This document shows, piece by piece, positions 16,958 to 26,177 of a DNA stretch of 64,000 nucleotides. The stretch covers positions 62,001-126,000 of the forward strand of contig JBEGVN010000082.1 in the NCBI GenBank assembly GCA_041178325.1, given 5' to 3'. The notes below the pieces were generated by a model, which ran no database searches, was not told the origin of the DNA, and saw only the letters and a list, made by a program, of their open reading frames with translations. The first letter of the stretch is position 1, and every line of letters begins with the position of its first letter. The translations under genes and the position numbers were made by a program. The DNA comes from UBA6136 sp041178325. Lineage in GTDB: Bacteria; Pseudomonadota; Gammaproteobacteria; Methylococcales; Methylococcaceae.

Positions 16958-19696
16958 ATGACCGACACGCCCACCAAAAAACTAGTTCTCGTTGATGGCT
17001 CCTCCTTTCTCTATCGGGCCTACCATGCGCTTCCACCCCTAAACAACTCAAAGGGAGAGCCGACGGGTGCGGTGCTCGGGGTCGCCAACATGCTCCGTAG
17101 GCTCGTCGCGGCGCACAAGACGCCTCATATCGGGGTCGTTTTTGACGCCCCTGGGCGCACCTTTCGCGATGACCTTTTCGAAGCCTACAAGTCGCACCGG
17201 CCGCCCATGCCAGATGACTTGAAGTCCCAGATTGAACCCTTGCGTCAAATCATCCGCGCCATGGGCTTCCCGCTCATCGTTGAATCCGGGGTCGAAGCTG
17301 ATGACGTCATCGGCACATTGGCCGTTCTGGCCGCAGCGAAGGGCTATGCCGTTGTGATCTCGACCGGCGACAAGGACATGGCCCAGCTGGTAAACGAGCA
17401 GATCACGCTTGAAAACACGATGTTCAACTCCCGCCTAGATCGCCAGGGTGTCTTGGAGAAATTTGGGGTTTTTCCAGAGCAGATCATTGACTACCTCGCT
17501 CTGGTCGGGGATACCTCCGACAATATTCCTGGGGTTCCCAAGGTTGGCCCCAAAACGGCCGCCAAGTGGCTGAGCGAGCACGGCACGTTGGACACCCTTA
17601 TCGCCCGCGCGGATACGATCCCCGGCAAAGTCGGGGAATACTTTAGAGGGGCGCTGGATCAGATTCCCTTGTCACGACAGCTCGCAACCATTCGTTGCGA
17701 CCTCTCACTGCCTTTAGGCGTCGAAGATCTGAAACTGGCTGCACCGGACCAGGAATCGTTGCGTGAATGGCTGAGGCGACTCGAATTCAATAGCTGGTTG
17801 CGGCAAATCGAAGGTGAGTCTGAAAGGCCCGCTCAGGAAAAAACCGTCACCAAGGCCCAGGAGGCCGTCAGCCATGAACCAAAGGCTGACATCCGTTACG
17901 AGACGATCCTGACCGAAGCCGCGCTGGCTGATTGGATCAAAAAAATTGAGGCCGCTGGTATTTGTGCCTTCGACACCGAGACGACCAGTCTCAACTACAT
18001 GCAGGCCGAGATCGTTGGGGTCTCCTTTTCCGTTCAGTCCGGTCAGGCGGCTTACCTGCCCTTGGCTCATAATTACCCCGGAGTCCCCGAACAACTGAAT
18101 CGCAAGGCGGTGCTCGAGCGCCTCAGGCCCCTTCTTGAAAATGCGGCTGTCGGGAAGATCGGGCAAAACCTTAAGTACGATGCCAATGTGCTACTGAATC
18201 ATGGCATCACTCTGGCAGGCATTCGCCATGACACCATGCTCGAGTCCTACGTTCTGGACAGCACCGCAACCCGACACGACATGGACTCACTGGCTTCGTA
18301 TTACCTTGACCATGAGACCATTCGCTACGAGGATGTAGCTGGAAAAGGAGCGAAGCAAATTGGTTTTGAAGAGGTCGCGATTGAGCCGGCCACCCAATAC
18401 GCGGCAGAAGATGCAGACATTACATTGAGGCTTCATGAGCGGCTTTGGCCACGCCTCAATGGCATCCCAAATCTAAAGTCGGTATACGAGAACCTCGAAG
18501 TCCCGCTGGTTCCGATCCTCGCCAAAATGGAACGCATCGGCGTACTGGTCGACCCTTGGCTGTTGCAGCAACAAAGTGACTTCCTGATGGAGAAAATGGC
18601 TGGCCTTGAAGCCAAAGCCCATGAGCTGGCCGGCATGCCCTTTAATCTGGGTTCCCCCAAACAAATTCAGACCATTCTCTATGAAAACCTGAACCTTCCG
18701 ATCCTGAAGAAAACGCCCAAAGGTCAACCCTCGACCGACGAGTCTGTCCTCGCAGAGCTCGCCGATTCCTATGAGCTGCCTAGCATCATTCTGGAGCACC
18801 GGACGGCATCGAAACTGCGCTCCACCTATACCGAAAAACTGCCCCAGCAAATCAATGCCCAGACCGGACGAGTCCATACCTCATACCATCAGGCCGTAAC
18901 AGCCACTGGACGACTTTCATCTGCTGACCCGAACCTTCAGAACATTCCCATCCGAACCGAGGAGGGACGAAGGATTCGTCAGGCGTTCATTGCTCCCCCA
19001 GGGACTCAAATCTTGGCGGCCGATTACTCTCAGATCGAACTGAGAATCATGGCGCATTTTTCAAAAGACCCAAGGCTCATCCATGCCTTTTTGACGGGGG
19101 GCGATGTCCATCAGCAAACCGCGGCAGAAGTGTTCGGGGTGCCACCGGATCAGGTCACCAAGGACCAACGGCGTTCGGCCAAGGCCATTAACTTTGGCCT
19201 GATTTACGGGATGTCAGCGTTTGGTCTTGCAAAGCAGCTCGGCGTCGAGCGCCCAGTCGCCCAAGCCTATATCGATCGTTATTTTGATCGCTATCCCGGG
19301 GTCAAGGCCTTCATGGATCGCACCCGCGAAAGAGCAAGGGAACTGGGATATGTCGAGACGTTGATGGGCCGAAGACTTCATATCCCCGACATCAAGTCCA
19401 GCAACGGGCAACGTCGCCAATATGCTGAAAGAGCCGCCATTAATGCCCCCATGCAAGGGACTGCTGCAGATCTCATCAAGCGGGCCATGATTGATGTCCA
19501 CGACTGGATCGAGAGCCATGGCGCACCAGTCAGAATGATCATGCAGGTTCATGACGAACTGGTCTTTGAAGTAGAAGAGAATTTCCTCTCGACCGCCAAG
19601 GCCGCCATTGCGGAGCGGATGACCCAGGTCAGCGAACTTTCCGTCCCACTGATCGTGGGGGTTGGCACCGGCAACAATTGGGACGAAGCCCATTGA
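16958..19696 (+). CDS. polA: DNA polymerase I
   Basis: Repair and Okazaki-fragment polymerase. From the ATG at 16958 the protein is 912 aa; an ATG at 16904 would add 18 residues not typical of the family and neither start has a good RBS. Domains in order: 5'-3' exonuclease (LVDGSSFLYRAYHALPPL; GDKDMAQLV; about 1-290), 3'-5' exonuclease with intact acidic residues (AFDTETTSLN, IGQNLKYDANVL, YAAEDADITL), and polymerase with motif A (ADYSQIELRIMAH), motif B (RRSAKAINFGLIYGMS) and motif C (QVHDELVFEV). All three activities are thus predicted. It converges with prfC, 24 bp apart, with no terminator seen between them. Confidence 0.97.
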   Translation: MTDTPTKKLVLVDGSSFLYRAYHALPPLNNSKGEPTGAVLGVANMLRRLVAAHKTPHIGVVFDAPGRTFRDDLFEAYKSHRPPMPDDLKSQIEPLRQIIRAMGFPLIVESGVEADDVIGTLAVLAAAKGYAVVISTGDKDMAQLVNEQITLENTMFNSRLDRQGVLEKFGVFPEQIIDYLALVGDTSDNIPGVPKVGPKTAAKWLSEHGTLDTLIARADTIPGKVGEYFRGALDQIPLSRQLATIRCDLSLPLGVEDLKLAAPDQESLREWLRRLEFNSWLRQIEGESERPAQEKTVTKAQEAVSHEPKADIRYETILTEAALADWIKKIEAAGICAFDTETTSLNYMQAEIVGVSFSVQSGQAAYLPLAHNYPGVPEQLNRKAVLERLRPLLENAAVGKIGQNLKYDANVLLNHGITLAGIRHDTMLESYVLDSTATRHDMDSLASYYLDHETIRYEDVAGKGAKQIGFEEVAIEPATQYAAEDADITLRLHERLWPRLNGIPNLKSVYENLEVPLVPILAKMERIGVLVDPWLLQQQSDFLMEKMAGLEAKAHELAGMPFNLGSPKQIQTILYENLNLPILKKTPKGQPSTDESVLAELADSYELPSIILEHRTASKLRSTYTEKLPQQINAQTGRVHTSYHQAVTATGRLSSADPNLQNIPIRTEEGRRIRQAFIAPPGTQILAADYSQIELRIMAHFSKDPRLIHAFLTGGDVHQQTAAEVFGVPPDQVTKDQRRSAKAINFGLIYGMSAFGLAKQLGVERPVAQAYIDRYFDRYPGVKAFMDRTRERARELGYVETLMGRRLHIPDIKSSNGQRRQYAERAAINAPMQGTAADLIKRAMIDVHDWIESHGAPVRMIMQVHDELVFEVEENFLSTAKAAIAERMTQVSELSVPLIVGVGTGNNWDEAH

Positions 19697-19720
19697 TGTC
19701 AGTGCCTTACCCTGCCAGGA

Positions 19721-21301
19721 CTAGAGCTCCCGGGTGGCGCTAAATCGGATCTCTGGCCAGCGCTCCTGCGCTAGGGAGAGGTTAACCCGGCTGGTCGCCA
19801 GATACACCAGATACCCCGAACCATCCTCAGCCAGATTGTCGAACACCTTCGCCCTGAACTCCTCAAGCTTCTTGGGATCATCCGAAGTTACCCAGCGCGC
19901 GGTCGTGACGCCCACCGCGTCGTAGACGCATTCGACGTTGTATTCAGCCTTCAAGCGGAAGGCCGTGACATCAAACTGGAGAACACCCACGGCCCCAAGA
20001 ATGAGGTCGTTATTTTTGAGTGGCTTGAACAACTGTGTCGCGCCCTCTTCCGTCAGCTGCTGTAGGCCCTTTTGCAGGGCTTTTCCTCGCAAAGGGTCCT
20101 TTAGGACCACCCGACGGAAAAGTTCGGGCGCAAAATAGGGAACACCCTCGTACTTGAGGTTTTCCCCTTGCGTAAAGGTATCGCCGACCTGGATCGTGCC
20201 ATGATTGTGAAGCCCGATGATGTCTCCGGGAAAAGCATCCTCGACGTTGACCCGGCTGTCGGCCTGAAACGTGAGTGCATTGGCAATCTGGACCGTCTTT
20301 CCAGTCCGGACATGGTGCATGCGCATGCCTTTGGTGTATTTACCCGAACAGATCCTCAGAAAGGCGATACGGTCCCGATGCGCCGGATCCATGTTCGCCT
20401 GAATCTTGAAAACGAAGCCGGAGAATTTTTCCTCCGAGGGCGGCACGGGACGTTCACGGGCTGATCGCTCCTGAGGACCTGGAGCATATTCAGCGAAGGC
20501 ATCCAGCAATTCGAGTACACCGAAGTTGTTGATACCCGAACCAAAGAAGACCGGGGTCTGTTTACCCTCAAGATAGGCCTGATGGTCAAACGTGTGGCTG
20601 GCTCCACGGACCAGCTCAATCTCCATGCGGAGCTCATCCGCAAGACCACCCAGCAACTCATCCAATCTCGGATTATCCAGCCCTTCAATTACTTCCCCCT
20701 CGACAATTCGATCGCCATGGGAGGGAGAAAAGAGCTGAACCGCATCCCGATAAAGGTGATAGACCCCCTTGAAGCGTTTCCCCATACCTATCGGCCAGGT
20801 CATAGGCGCACACTGGATCTTCAGAATCCTCTCCACCTCATCCAGAAGCTCAATCGGCTCCCGGCCCTCGCGATCGAGTTTGTTGATGAATGTCAGGATA
20901 GGCGTATCCCGCAGCCGACAGACTTCCATCAGCTTGATCGTCCGTTCCTCAACACCCTTGGCGCTATCAATCACCATGAGAGCCGAATCGACAGCCGTCA
21001 GGGTGCGGTAGGTATCTTCGGAGAAGTCCTCATGTCCTGGAGTATCCAGGAGGTTGAAGATCTTGCCCTTGTGATCAAACTGCATCACCGAGGTGGTCAC
21101 GGAGATACCGCGCTGCTTTTCCATCTCCATCCAGTCGGATGTCGCGTGGCGAGCCGCTTTTCTGCCTTTGACAGAGCCGGCCATCTGAATGGCTCCTCCG
21201 AACAGCAGGAGTTTTTCCGTCAGCGTCGTTTTGCCGGCGTCAGGGTGCGAGATGATCGCGAAGGTTCTTCGCCGATCGAGTTCAGACTGGAGTTCAGACA
21301 T
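19721..21301 (-). CDS. prfC: Peptide chain release factor 3
   Basis: GTPase that recycles RF1/RF2 from terminating ribosomes. 526 aa from ATG 21301. The G-domain is clear: SHPDAGKTTLTEKLLL (P-loop), RGISVTTSVM (switch I), DTPGHEDF (G3), FINKLDREG (G4), followed by beta-barrel domains and a C-terminal region matching RF3 (PYFAPELFRRV, GVLQFDV). A TTG five codons upstream is an alternative start; neither has a good Shine-Dalgarno sequence. It is divergent from a 2Fe-2S protein gene, with their starts only 58 bp apart. Confidence 0.96.
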   Translation of the reverse strand: MSELQSELDRRRTFAIISHPDAGKTTLTEKLLLFGGAIQMAGSVKGRKAARHATSDWMEMEKQRGISVTTSVMQFDHKGKIFNLLDTPGHEDFSEDTYRTLTAVDSALMVIDSAKGVEERTIKLMEVCRLRDTPILTFINKLDREGREPIELLDEVERILKIQCAPMTWPIGMGKRFKGVYHLYRDAVQLFSPSHGDRIVEGEVIEGLDNPRLDELLGGLADELRMEIELVRGASHTFDHQAYLEGKQTPVFFGSGINNFGVLELLDAFAEYAPGPQERSARERPVPPSEEKFSGFVFKIQANMDPAHRDRIAFLRICSGKYTKGMRMHHVRTGKTVQIANALTFQADSRVNVEDAFPGDIIGLHNHGTIQVGDTFTQGENLKYEGVPYFAPELFRRVVLKDPLRGKALQKGLQQLTEEGATQLFKPLKNNDLILGAVGVLQFDVTAFRLKAEYNVECVYDAVGVTTARWVTSDDPKKLEEFRAKVFDNLAEDGSGYLVYLATSRVNLSLAQERWPEIRFSATREL

Positions 21302-21359
21302 TGAAGCGGGGAGCAAAACCAGAGATTATATCCTCTGGACTCGATACTCGCAGAATCCC

Positions 21360-21734
21360 ATGTCATCAGCCCCCTCATCCGATGCGGAACTCCGCAAAAT
21401 CGCAAGCGCTCTCCACATCGACAAGATTGAGCGGCACATCTTCATTTGCGCCGATCAAAGCAAGCCCAAGTGTTGTGGCAAAGACCAGGGTTTGGCCGCG
21501 TGGGACTACCTTAAAGGGCGACTGGATGAACTGGGCCTCACAAGACCAGGGCGCGTTGCAAGAACCAAGGCGAATTGTCTCAGGCTCTGCTTGAACGGCC
21601 CGATTGCAGTGGTTTATCCCGATGGGGTTTGGTATCGATCATGTACTCCCGAGGTCCTTGAAAGGATCATTCAGGAGCATCTGATCTGTGGCGAGCCGGT
21701 CGAGGCTTACCGAATTTATCCCGAAGGGCCTTAG
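21360..21734 (+). CDS. Thioredoxin-like [2Fe-2S] ferredoxin
   Basis: 124 aa with the cysteine pattern of thioredoxin-fold 2Fe-2S ferredoxins: HIFICADQSKPKCC (first two ligands; an extra Cys adjoins the second) and, about 35 residues later, KANCLRLCLNGP (C-x3-C), then VYPDGVWY, a well-conserved end of the fold. Likely an electron carrier of the (2Fe-2S) ferredoxin domain family found singly in proteobacteria; the partner is unknown. The ATG at 21360 is chosen over longer readings that run back into prfC on the opposite strand. Its stop overlaps that of the convergent K+ channel gene. Confidence 0.9.
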   Translation: MSSAPSSDAELRKIASALHIDKIERHIFICADQSKPKCCGKDQGLAAWDYLKGRLDELGLTRPGRVARTKANCLRLCLNGPIAVVYPDGVWYRSCTPEVLERIIQEHLICGEPVEAYRIYPEGP

Positions 21735-22768
21735 CCAGGTAACAGAATATTCTCCAGCGCTTTGAGCTGTTGACTGGTGCCCAGGGCCAAAATGCGGTCA
21801 TCTACTTCAAGAGCCAGGCAGTCCTCAGGATTTGCGATCACCTGTCGACCCCGAAAAATAACAAGCACGTTCGCGCCTGAACGTTCGCGCAGCGATAGAT
21901 CACCAAGACATTGCCCTACAACCGGCGACTCGATCTGGACACCAATACCCTCGAGGTTCAGACACTCCTCCCCTTTTGAGATCACTGTATCGAAGAAATC
22001 GATCACCGTCGGGCTCAGAATCAAATGCGCGAGCCTTCTGCCGCCAATGGCATGAGGACTGATGGCTCGATCAGCACCCGCTCGGGTCAATTTGGGAATA
22101 CTGGATTCCTCAACAGCTCTCGAAATAATGAACAATTTGGGATTCAACACGCGGGCAGACAGAACAATGTAGACGTTCGTTGCATCATCGCCACTTGTAA
22201 CGATGAGGCCTTTGGCTCGCGTGATGCCAGCCTGCTGGAGCACCTGATCATCGCTCGCATCCCCAAGAATAAAGAGATAGCCCTGCTGAACGGCAAGCGC
22301 CTGCGCCTCAACGCGATTATCGATAATGACGAAGGGCATGCCGGAATCGTTCATTTCACGCGCAGCTTGCCGGCCTACTCGCCCCAGCCCCGCAATGATG
22401 ACATGACTCTCGAAAGCGTCGATCTTTCTCTGCATTTTCTTGGTCTCAAAGGGATCGGATACTCGAATCATGACCAAATTGTCCATGATCACGGTGAGGC
22501 TATAGAAGAGACTCCCGATCCCTGTCATGGCAATCAGGATGGTGAAAAGCCGACCGGCTTCATCCAAATGAATGATTTCGCCATAACCAATCGTGGTGAT
22601 CGTGATCACCGTCATGAAAAGGGCATCAAGGAAAGTCGCGTTCTGGTCTTGCCCCAGAAAGTAATAGCCTATCGTGCCCACGATGGTCACGGCCACAACT
22701 GTGGCAACCGGGGTGACTAGGCGAGCCTTGAGACCCGCTTGCGGAACATTATGCGTCTGACTGGGCAA
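21731..22768 (-). CDS. K+ channel with RCK (TrkA-N/TrkA-C) domain
   Basis: 345 aa. Two transmembrane helices flank a pore loop with selectivity filter TTIGYGE (GYG at 61-63), followed by an RCK domain with a Rossmann start (VIIAGLGRVGRQAA) that binds nucleotide, and a TrkA-C domain at the C-terminus (VIFRGRQVIANPEDCLALEVDDRILALGT). This is the MthK-like layout of ligand-gated channels. The frame opens with TTG at 22768; no ATG lies between it and the first helix, and the nearest RBS-like sequence (AAGAGG) is a little far upstream. Probable role: potassium or membrane potential balance in the inner membrane. Confidence 0.88.
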   Translation of the reverse strand: MPSQTHNVPQAGLKARLVTPVATVVAVTIVGTIGYYFLGQDQNATFLDALFMTVITITTIGYGEIIHLDEAGRLFTILIAMTGIGSLFYSLTVIMDNLVMIRVSDPFETKKMQRKIDAFESHVIIAGLGRVGRQAAREMNDSGMPFVIIDNRVEAQALAVQQGYLFILGDASDDQVLQQAGITRAKGLIVTSGDDATNVYIVLSARVLNPKLFIISRAVEESSIPKLTRAGADRAISPHAIGGRRLAHLILSPTVIDFFDTVISKGEECLNLEGIGVQIESPVVGQCLGDLSLRERSGANVLVIFRGRQVIANPEDCLALEVDDRILALGTSQQLKALENILLPG

Positions 22769-22855
22769 CCTTACGATGACCTCTTCGTTCCTTCAGTTAG
22801 ACGACGGGCCCAGTGGCCGCCTCAATCCCCTCAGAGATCCTCAGCCCAAGGCCCT

Positions 22856-23218
22856 TCAGGAGGCCGCCGACAGTAACTGAGTTTCCCCAGGGTTGGCATC
22901 TCCTCGCCACAACTTTTCCAGTTGATAGAAGTCTCGAATTTGAGGCTTCATCACATGCACAATTACTTCGCCAAGGTCGACCAGGACCCATTCACCCACA
23001 TCCTCACCTTCAACGCCAATGGGTTGGGTATCATTTTTCTTGGCTTCTTCTGCGACATGAGATGCAAGTGATTTCACGTGGCGTTCCGATGTACCACTCG
23101 CAACCACCATGAAATCAGTCATGCTGGTCTTGCCGCGAACGTCCAGAACGGTCACATCCTTGGCTTTGCTGTCTTCAAGGGTGCTTAGGACCACTTCCAG
23201 AAGTTTCTCAACATTCAT
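22856..23218 (-). CDS. rsfS: Ribosome silencing factor RsfS
   Basis: 120 aa. Binds ribosomal protein uL14 and blocks joining of the subunits under nutrient limitation. The family blocks DVTVLDVRGKTSMTDFMVVASGTS and GEWVLVDLGEVIVHVM are clear. In most relatives it lies between nadD and rlmH; here neither neighbour is present, mltD being upstream and a K+ channel gene 87 bp downstream, so it has been moved from its usual operon. RBS-like GAGAAAAAAG ahead of the ATG. Confidence 0.95.
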   Translation of the reverse strand: MNVEKLLEVVLSTLEDSKAKDVTVLDVRGKTSMTDFMVVASGTSERHVKSLASHVAEEAKKNDTQPIGVEGEDVGEWVLVDLGEVIVHVMKPQIRDFYQLEKLWRGDANPGETQLLSAAS

Positions 23219-23295
23219 CTTTTTTCTCGGGTATTCAATCTTTATCTATGGGGCGCAGGTACGACAAAAGACTTCAAATCAAGCCCAGGAAAGGC

Positions 23296-24918
23296 TTACT
23301 TTTTCTTTTGTGTCTTGGAACTTCCCTTGGATGCTGGCGCTGAATCAGAAGGAGTTGACTTGCCCCCCCCCTTGACGGCAGATTTTCGGGATGCCGGCTC
23401 TTCCTTATGGCGAGAAACTGGCTCCTCCCGGGTTCTGTGACCCGCATGACCACTCTCACTTTGGCCGCGATGCTTATCTGAACGCCGGTGGCCTGACTTC
23501 TCCTCATGCCCGAAATCATGGCTTCGACTGCTCCCACTTCTTTCGGAATGACGCATCGAGGAAGTTGCCGGGATGATGGGCTCTGAGACGATGAGCCGCT
23601 GACCCGCCTGAATCTGTGTTGTTGCTGGAATATTGTTCAAGCGTGCTACGGTTGCCGCGTCTAAACCATATTTCCGCGAGACGGAATAAAGTGTCTCCCC
23701 TCGCTGCACTTCATGGGTCTTGCCCGGCCTACCGCCATCACCCTCATCACTTGACGCACGACGTTCAGATGCACTGTGCAAGGCGGAGGCACTTCCGCCT
23801 TCAGTGCGGTCCTCCGAGGCGACACTCGCAGAGTCAGCCTTTTTCGCAAACTCCTTGCGGAACGTTTCGAAGGGCGCCGGAGCAATCGGGACATCCTCTC
23901 CGGAGTAGAGTGATCGCATCAGTGGTTTCTTTTCCTGATGCAACCGCTCAACCTCCTGCCTGAAATCAGCAGCCTTTTTATCTGCGGGGATATAGAGATG
24001 GAAACTACCATCCAGATCAGCAATCTGGCCCTTAAATCCTGGGTTCAGCTCATAGAGCTTGTCGAGAGAGATACCCGCCGCATCGGCAGCCAAAGCCAGA
24101 TCGAGCTGGTTACTGACCTTGACGGGCTTGTAAATCGCAGCATTCGGCATGTCCTTGAGACTGATGCCGTATTTTTCCGAATCAGCAAATAAACGCGCCA
24201 CGGCAAGAAGCCTTGGCACATAGGCCCGGGTTTCCTGAGGAAGATTCAGGGACCAAAAGTCCGTAGGTAACCCCTGCGCCAGATTACGCTTGACCGCCCG
24301 CGATACGTTGCCTTCCCCACAGTTGTAGGCGGCAATTGCCAACAGCCAATCACCAAAGTCGCCATGCAACTTAGTCAGGTACTTGATCGCTGCTTTGGTC
24401 GAAGCATAGATGTCTCGCCGGCCGTCGTAGGAGTGGCTGTGCTTTAGCCCATAGTTATGGCCCGTCGAGGGGATAAATTGCCAGATTCCTGCGGCGCGGG
24501 CCGGGGATACCACATGTGGCTGGAAGGCACTCTCGACAATCGGCAGTAGAGCGATTTCACCGGGAACATTCTTGGTCTCTACCAGCTTGACGATGGAGTA
24601 GAGGAAGGGTTCAGCACGATTTTGGGCACGCTCGAGGTACCCGGGATGGTTAGCGAACCAGTTGAGTTCACGATCAATGTCCGGGTGCTCGATGCGCGGC
24701 AGCGCATAGAGGGCAAAAAGCCGATCCCAGAGCGTGTCGTACTGGGAGCCTCTCGAGGGTTTCTTCTTCCTTGCGGCCTTACCCTGCATTGACTCAGCCT
24801 CCGCCGAATCGGGTATATTGGGGCCCTTCTTGACCTCGTTCCTGGAGCAGCCCGCTAGTGTTGATAAAAGGATCAAAAGACAGCAGGCCAATCGGACGCG
24901 AGATTTTTGCAGTTGCAT
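23296..24918 (-). CDS. mltD: MltD-type lytic transglycosylase lipoprotein
   Basis: Membrane-bound murein lytic transglycosylase, 540 aa. Signal peptide with lipobox (LSTLAGC, Cys about 23); SLT domain with catalytic Glu in LLPIVESAFQPHVVSPARAAGIW and the GYAAY-like AIAAYNCGEGN motif; one LysM (RGETLYSVSRKYGLDAATVARLNN) for peptidoglycan binding. The C-terminal 100 residues are unusual: low complexity, rich in Ser, His, Arg, Lys and Glu, ending PASKGSSKTQKKK. A run of nine G (minus strand; 23363-23371) lies in that tail. Neighbours are in the E. coli-like order mltD, yafS, rnhA, dnaQ, lacking gloB. Confidence 0.93.
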   Translation of the reverse strand: MQLQKSRVRLACCLLILLSTLAGCSRNEVKKGPNIPDSAEAESMQGKAARKKKPSRGSQYDTLWDRLFALYALPRIEHPDIDRELNWFANHPGYLERAQNRAEPFLYSIVKLVETKNVPGEIALLPIVESAFQPHVVSPARAAGIWQFIPSTGHNYGLKHSHSYDGRRDIYASTKAAIKYLTKLHGDFGDWLLAIAAYNCGEGNVSRAVKRNLAQGLPTDFWSLNLPQETRAYVPRLLAVARLFADSEKYGISLKDMPNAAIYKPVKVSNQLDLALAADAAGISLDKLYELNPGFKGQIADLDGSFHLYIPADKKAADFRQEVERLHQEKKPLMRSLYSGEDVPIAPAPFETFRKEFAKKADSASVASEDRTEGGSASALHSASERRASSDEGDGGRPGKTHEVQRGETLYSVSRKYGLDAATVARLNNIPATTQIQAGQRLIVSEPIIPATSSMRHSERSGSSRSHDFGHEEKSGHRRSDKHRGQSESGHAGHRTREEPVSRHKEEPASRKSAVKGGGKSTPSDSAPASKGSSKTQKKK

Positions 24919-24981
24919 TACGTTATTAAATCCTCAACCTTTGCCGGCAGCCGGAATTTCCGCGTATCTCTCGAATAAGCA

Positions 24982-25725
24982 ATGAAAAAGATACGACCTG
25001 CGAAGACCCAGGCGCGCCGTGAATTTTTAGAATGGTATCACGTGGCAACCCTCGGACAAGCTCTACAGGGGAATGAATCCCAGTACCTACGCTCCTCCTT
25101 GCCGCACATATACAACCAACGGACACTCCAGGTGGGACGACTTGGATCGGAAAGTCGATATATAGACGCCGAGCGGGTTGGAAGCTTCATTCTCGCGGAC
25201 AACAAGGGGCCAAGAAGCTTCCCGACATTCATTCAGGCCTGCGCCGGATCGCTTCCGATCGCGACGGAAAGCGTTGATACGGTCATACTGCCGCATGTGC
25301 TGGAGTTTGTTGCCGACCGTCATCAGGTTCTCCGTGAGGTCGAGAGGGTTCTCAAACCCGAGGGGCGACTTTTCATTCTTGGCCTTAATCCCTGGTCGCC
25401 TGCCAGATACTTCAGCCTCTCCGGCCCGAAAGACTCCTTCTGGCAGTCCTACCTCATTCAGGCACATCATTTGCTGGACTGGCTCAGCATCCTGAAATTT
25501 GATGCCGAAATCGAGGCGGTTTTCACTGCCAAGGGAACAACGCACCCGAAACAAGACCAGTCCCAGCTGGGCACTGTGAAAAGCTGGCTGTCGGTGGGAT
25601 ACGCTGTCAAAGCGATCAAGCGCAACTACACGTTGATCCCCATTGAACCGGAGTGGTCGAGTCTAACTCGCCTTGTTACAGGCAAGTTAATGGAAAGCCC
25701 CCAACTCAATAGGGAATCAAATTGA
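24982..25725 (+). CDS. YafS-like class I methyltransferase
   Basis: 247 aa. A SAM-dependent methyltransferase (methyltransf_11 type): LQVGRLG at the position of motif I, then LPIATESVDTVILPHVLEFVADRHQVLREVERVLKPEGRLFILGLNPWSP. Motif I is degenerate (V-G-R-L-G rather than E-x-G-x-G), so SAM binding may be altered. The location between mltD and rnhA matches E. coli yafS, whose substrate is unknown. It overlaps rnhA by 4 bp (TTGA), so the two are translated together. Confidence 0.85.
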   Translation: MKKIRPAKTQARREFLEWYHVATLGQALQGNESQYLRSSLPHIYNQRTLQVGRLGSESRYIDAERVGSFILADNKGPRSFPTFIQACAGSLPIATESVDTVILPHVLEFVADRHQVLREVERVLKPEGRLFILGLNPWSPARYFSLSGPKDSFWQSYLIQAHHLLDWLSILKFDAEIEAVFTAKGTTHPKQDQSQLGTVKSWLSVGYAVKAIKRNYTLIPIEPEWSSLTRLVTGKLMESPQLNRESN

Positions 25726-26177
25726 ATAAGCAGGTAGAGATATATACCGATGGGGCCTGCAGGGGTAATCCGGGACCTGGGGGATGGGGAGCCCTCCTGA
25801 TCTATGACGGCAAGGAACGGGAGATTTATGGTGGAGAAAAAGACACCACCAACAACCGGATGGAGCTCACCGCCGCCATTAAGGCACTCGAAATTCTAAA
25901 AAGGCCCTGCAAAGTCCGAATCACCACCGACTCTACCTATGTCATGAAGGGGATTACAGAATGGCTTCCCGGATGGATCAGGAAGGGATGGAGAACGTCT
26001 AGCAACAGTCCGGTAAAAAATGTCGACCTCTGGCAAGCTCTGGTGAGCGCGAAAGGTCAACATGAAGTCGAATGGCTATGGGTTAAAGGGCATAACGGCC
26101 ATGCCGGCAACGAGCGTGCAGATGTCCTTGCAAACCGCGGCATTGATGAGTTGGTAAAGGGAGCTTCTGCACCGTGA
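25722..26177 (+). CDS. rnhA: Ribonuclease HI
   Basis: Degrades the RNA strand of RNA-DNA hybrids. 151 aa with all catalytic residues at the E. coli numbers: Asp10 (IYTDGACRGNPGPGG), Glu48 (NNRMELTAA), Asp70 (ITTDSTYVMKGI), His124 and Asp134 (WVKGHNGHAGNERADVLAN). It begins with TTG that overlaps the previous stop (TTGA), after an AGGGA ribosome site. The end overlaps the GTG start of dnaQ, so yafS-rnhA-dnaQ form one coupled unit. Confidence 0.97.
   Translation: MNKQVEIYTDGACRGNPGPGGWGALLIYDGKEREIYGGEKDTTNNRMELTAAIKALEILKRPCKVRITTDSTYVMKGITEWLPGWIRKGWRTSSNSPVKNVDLWQALVSAKGQHEVEWLWVKGHNGHAGNERADVLANRGIDELVKGASAP

Noticed and set aside
20582..21304. 240-codon open frame antisense to prfC
   Set aside because: Lies entirely opposite a strongly conserved gene and has no recognisable motif; shadow frame.
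22025..22720. 231-codon frame antisense to the K+ channel gene
   Set aside because: His/Asn/Gly-rich mirror of a conserved gene, no RBS, no family.
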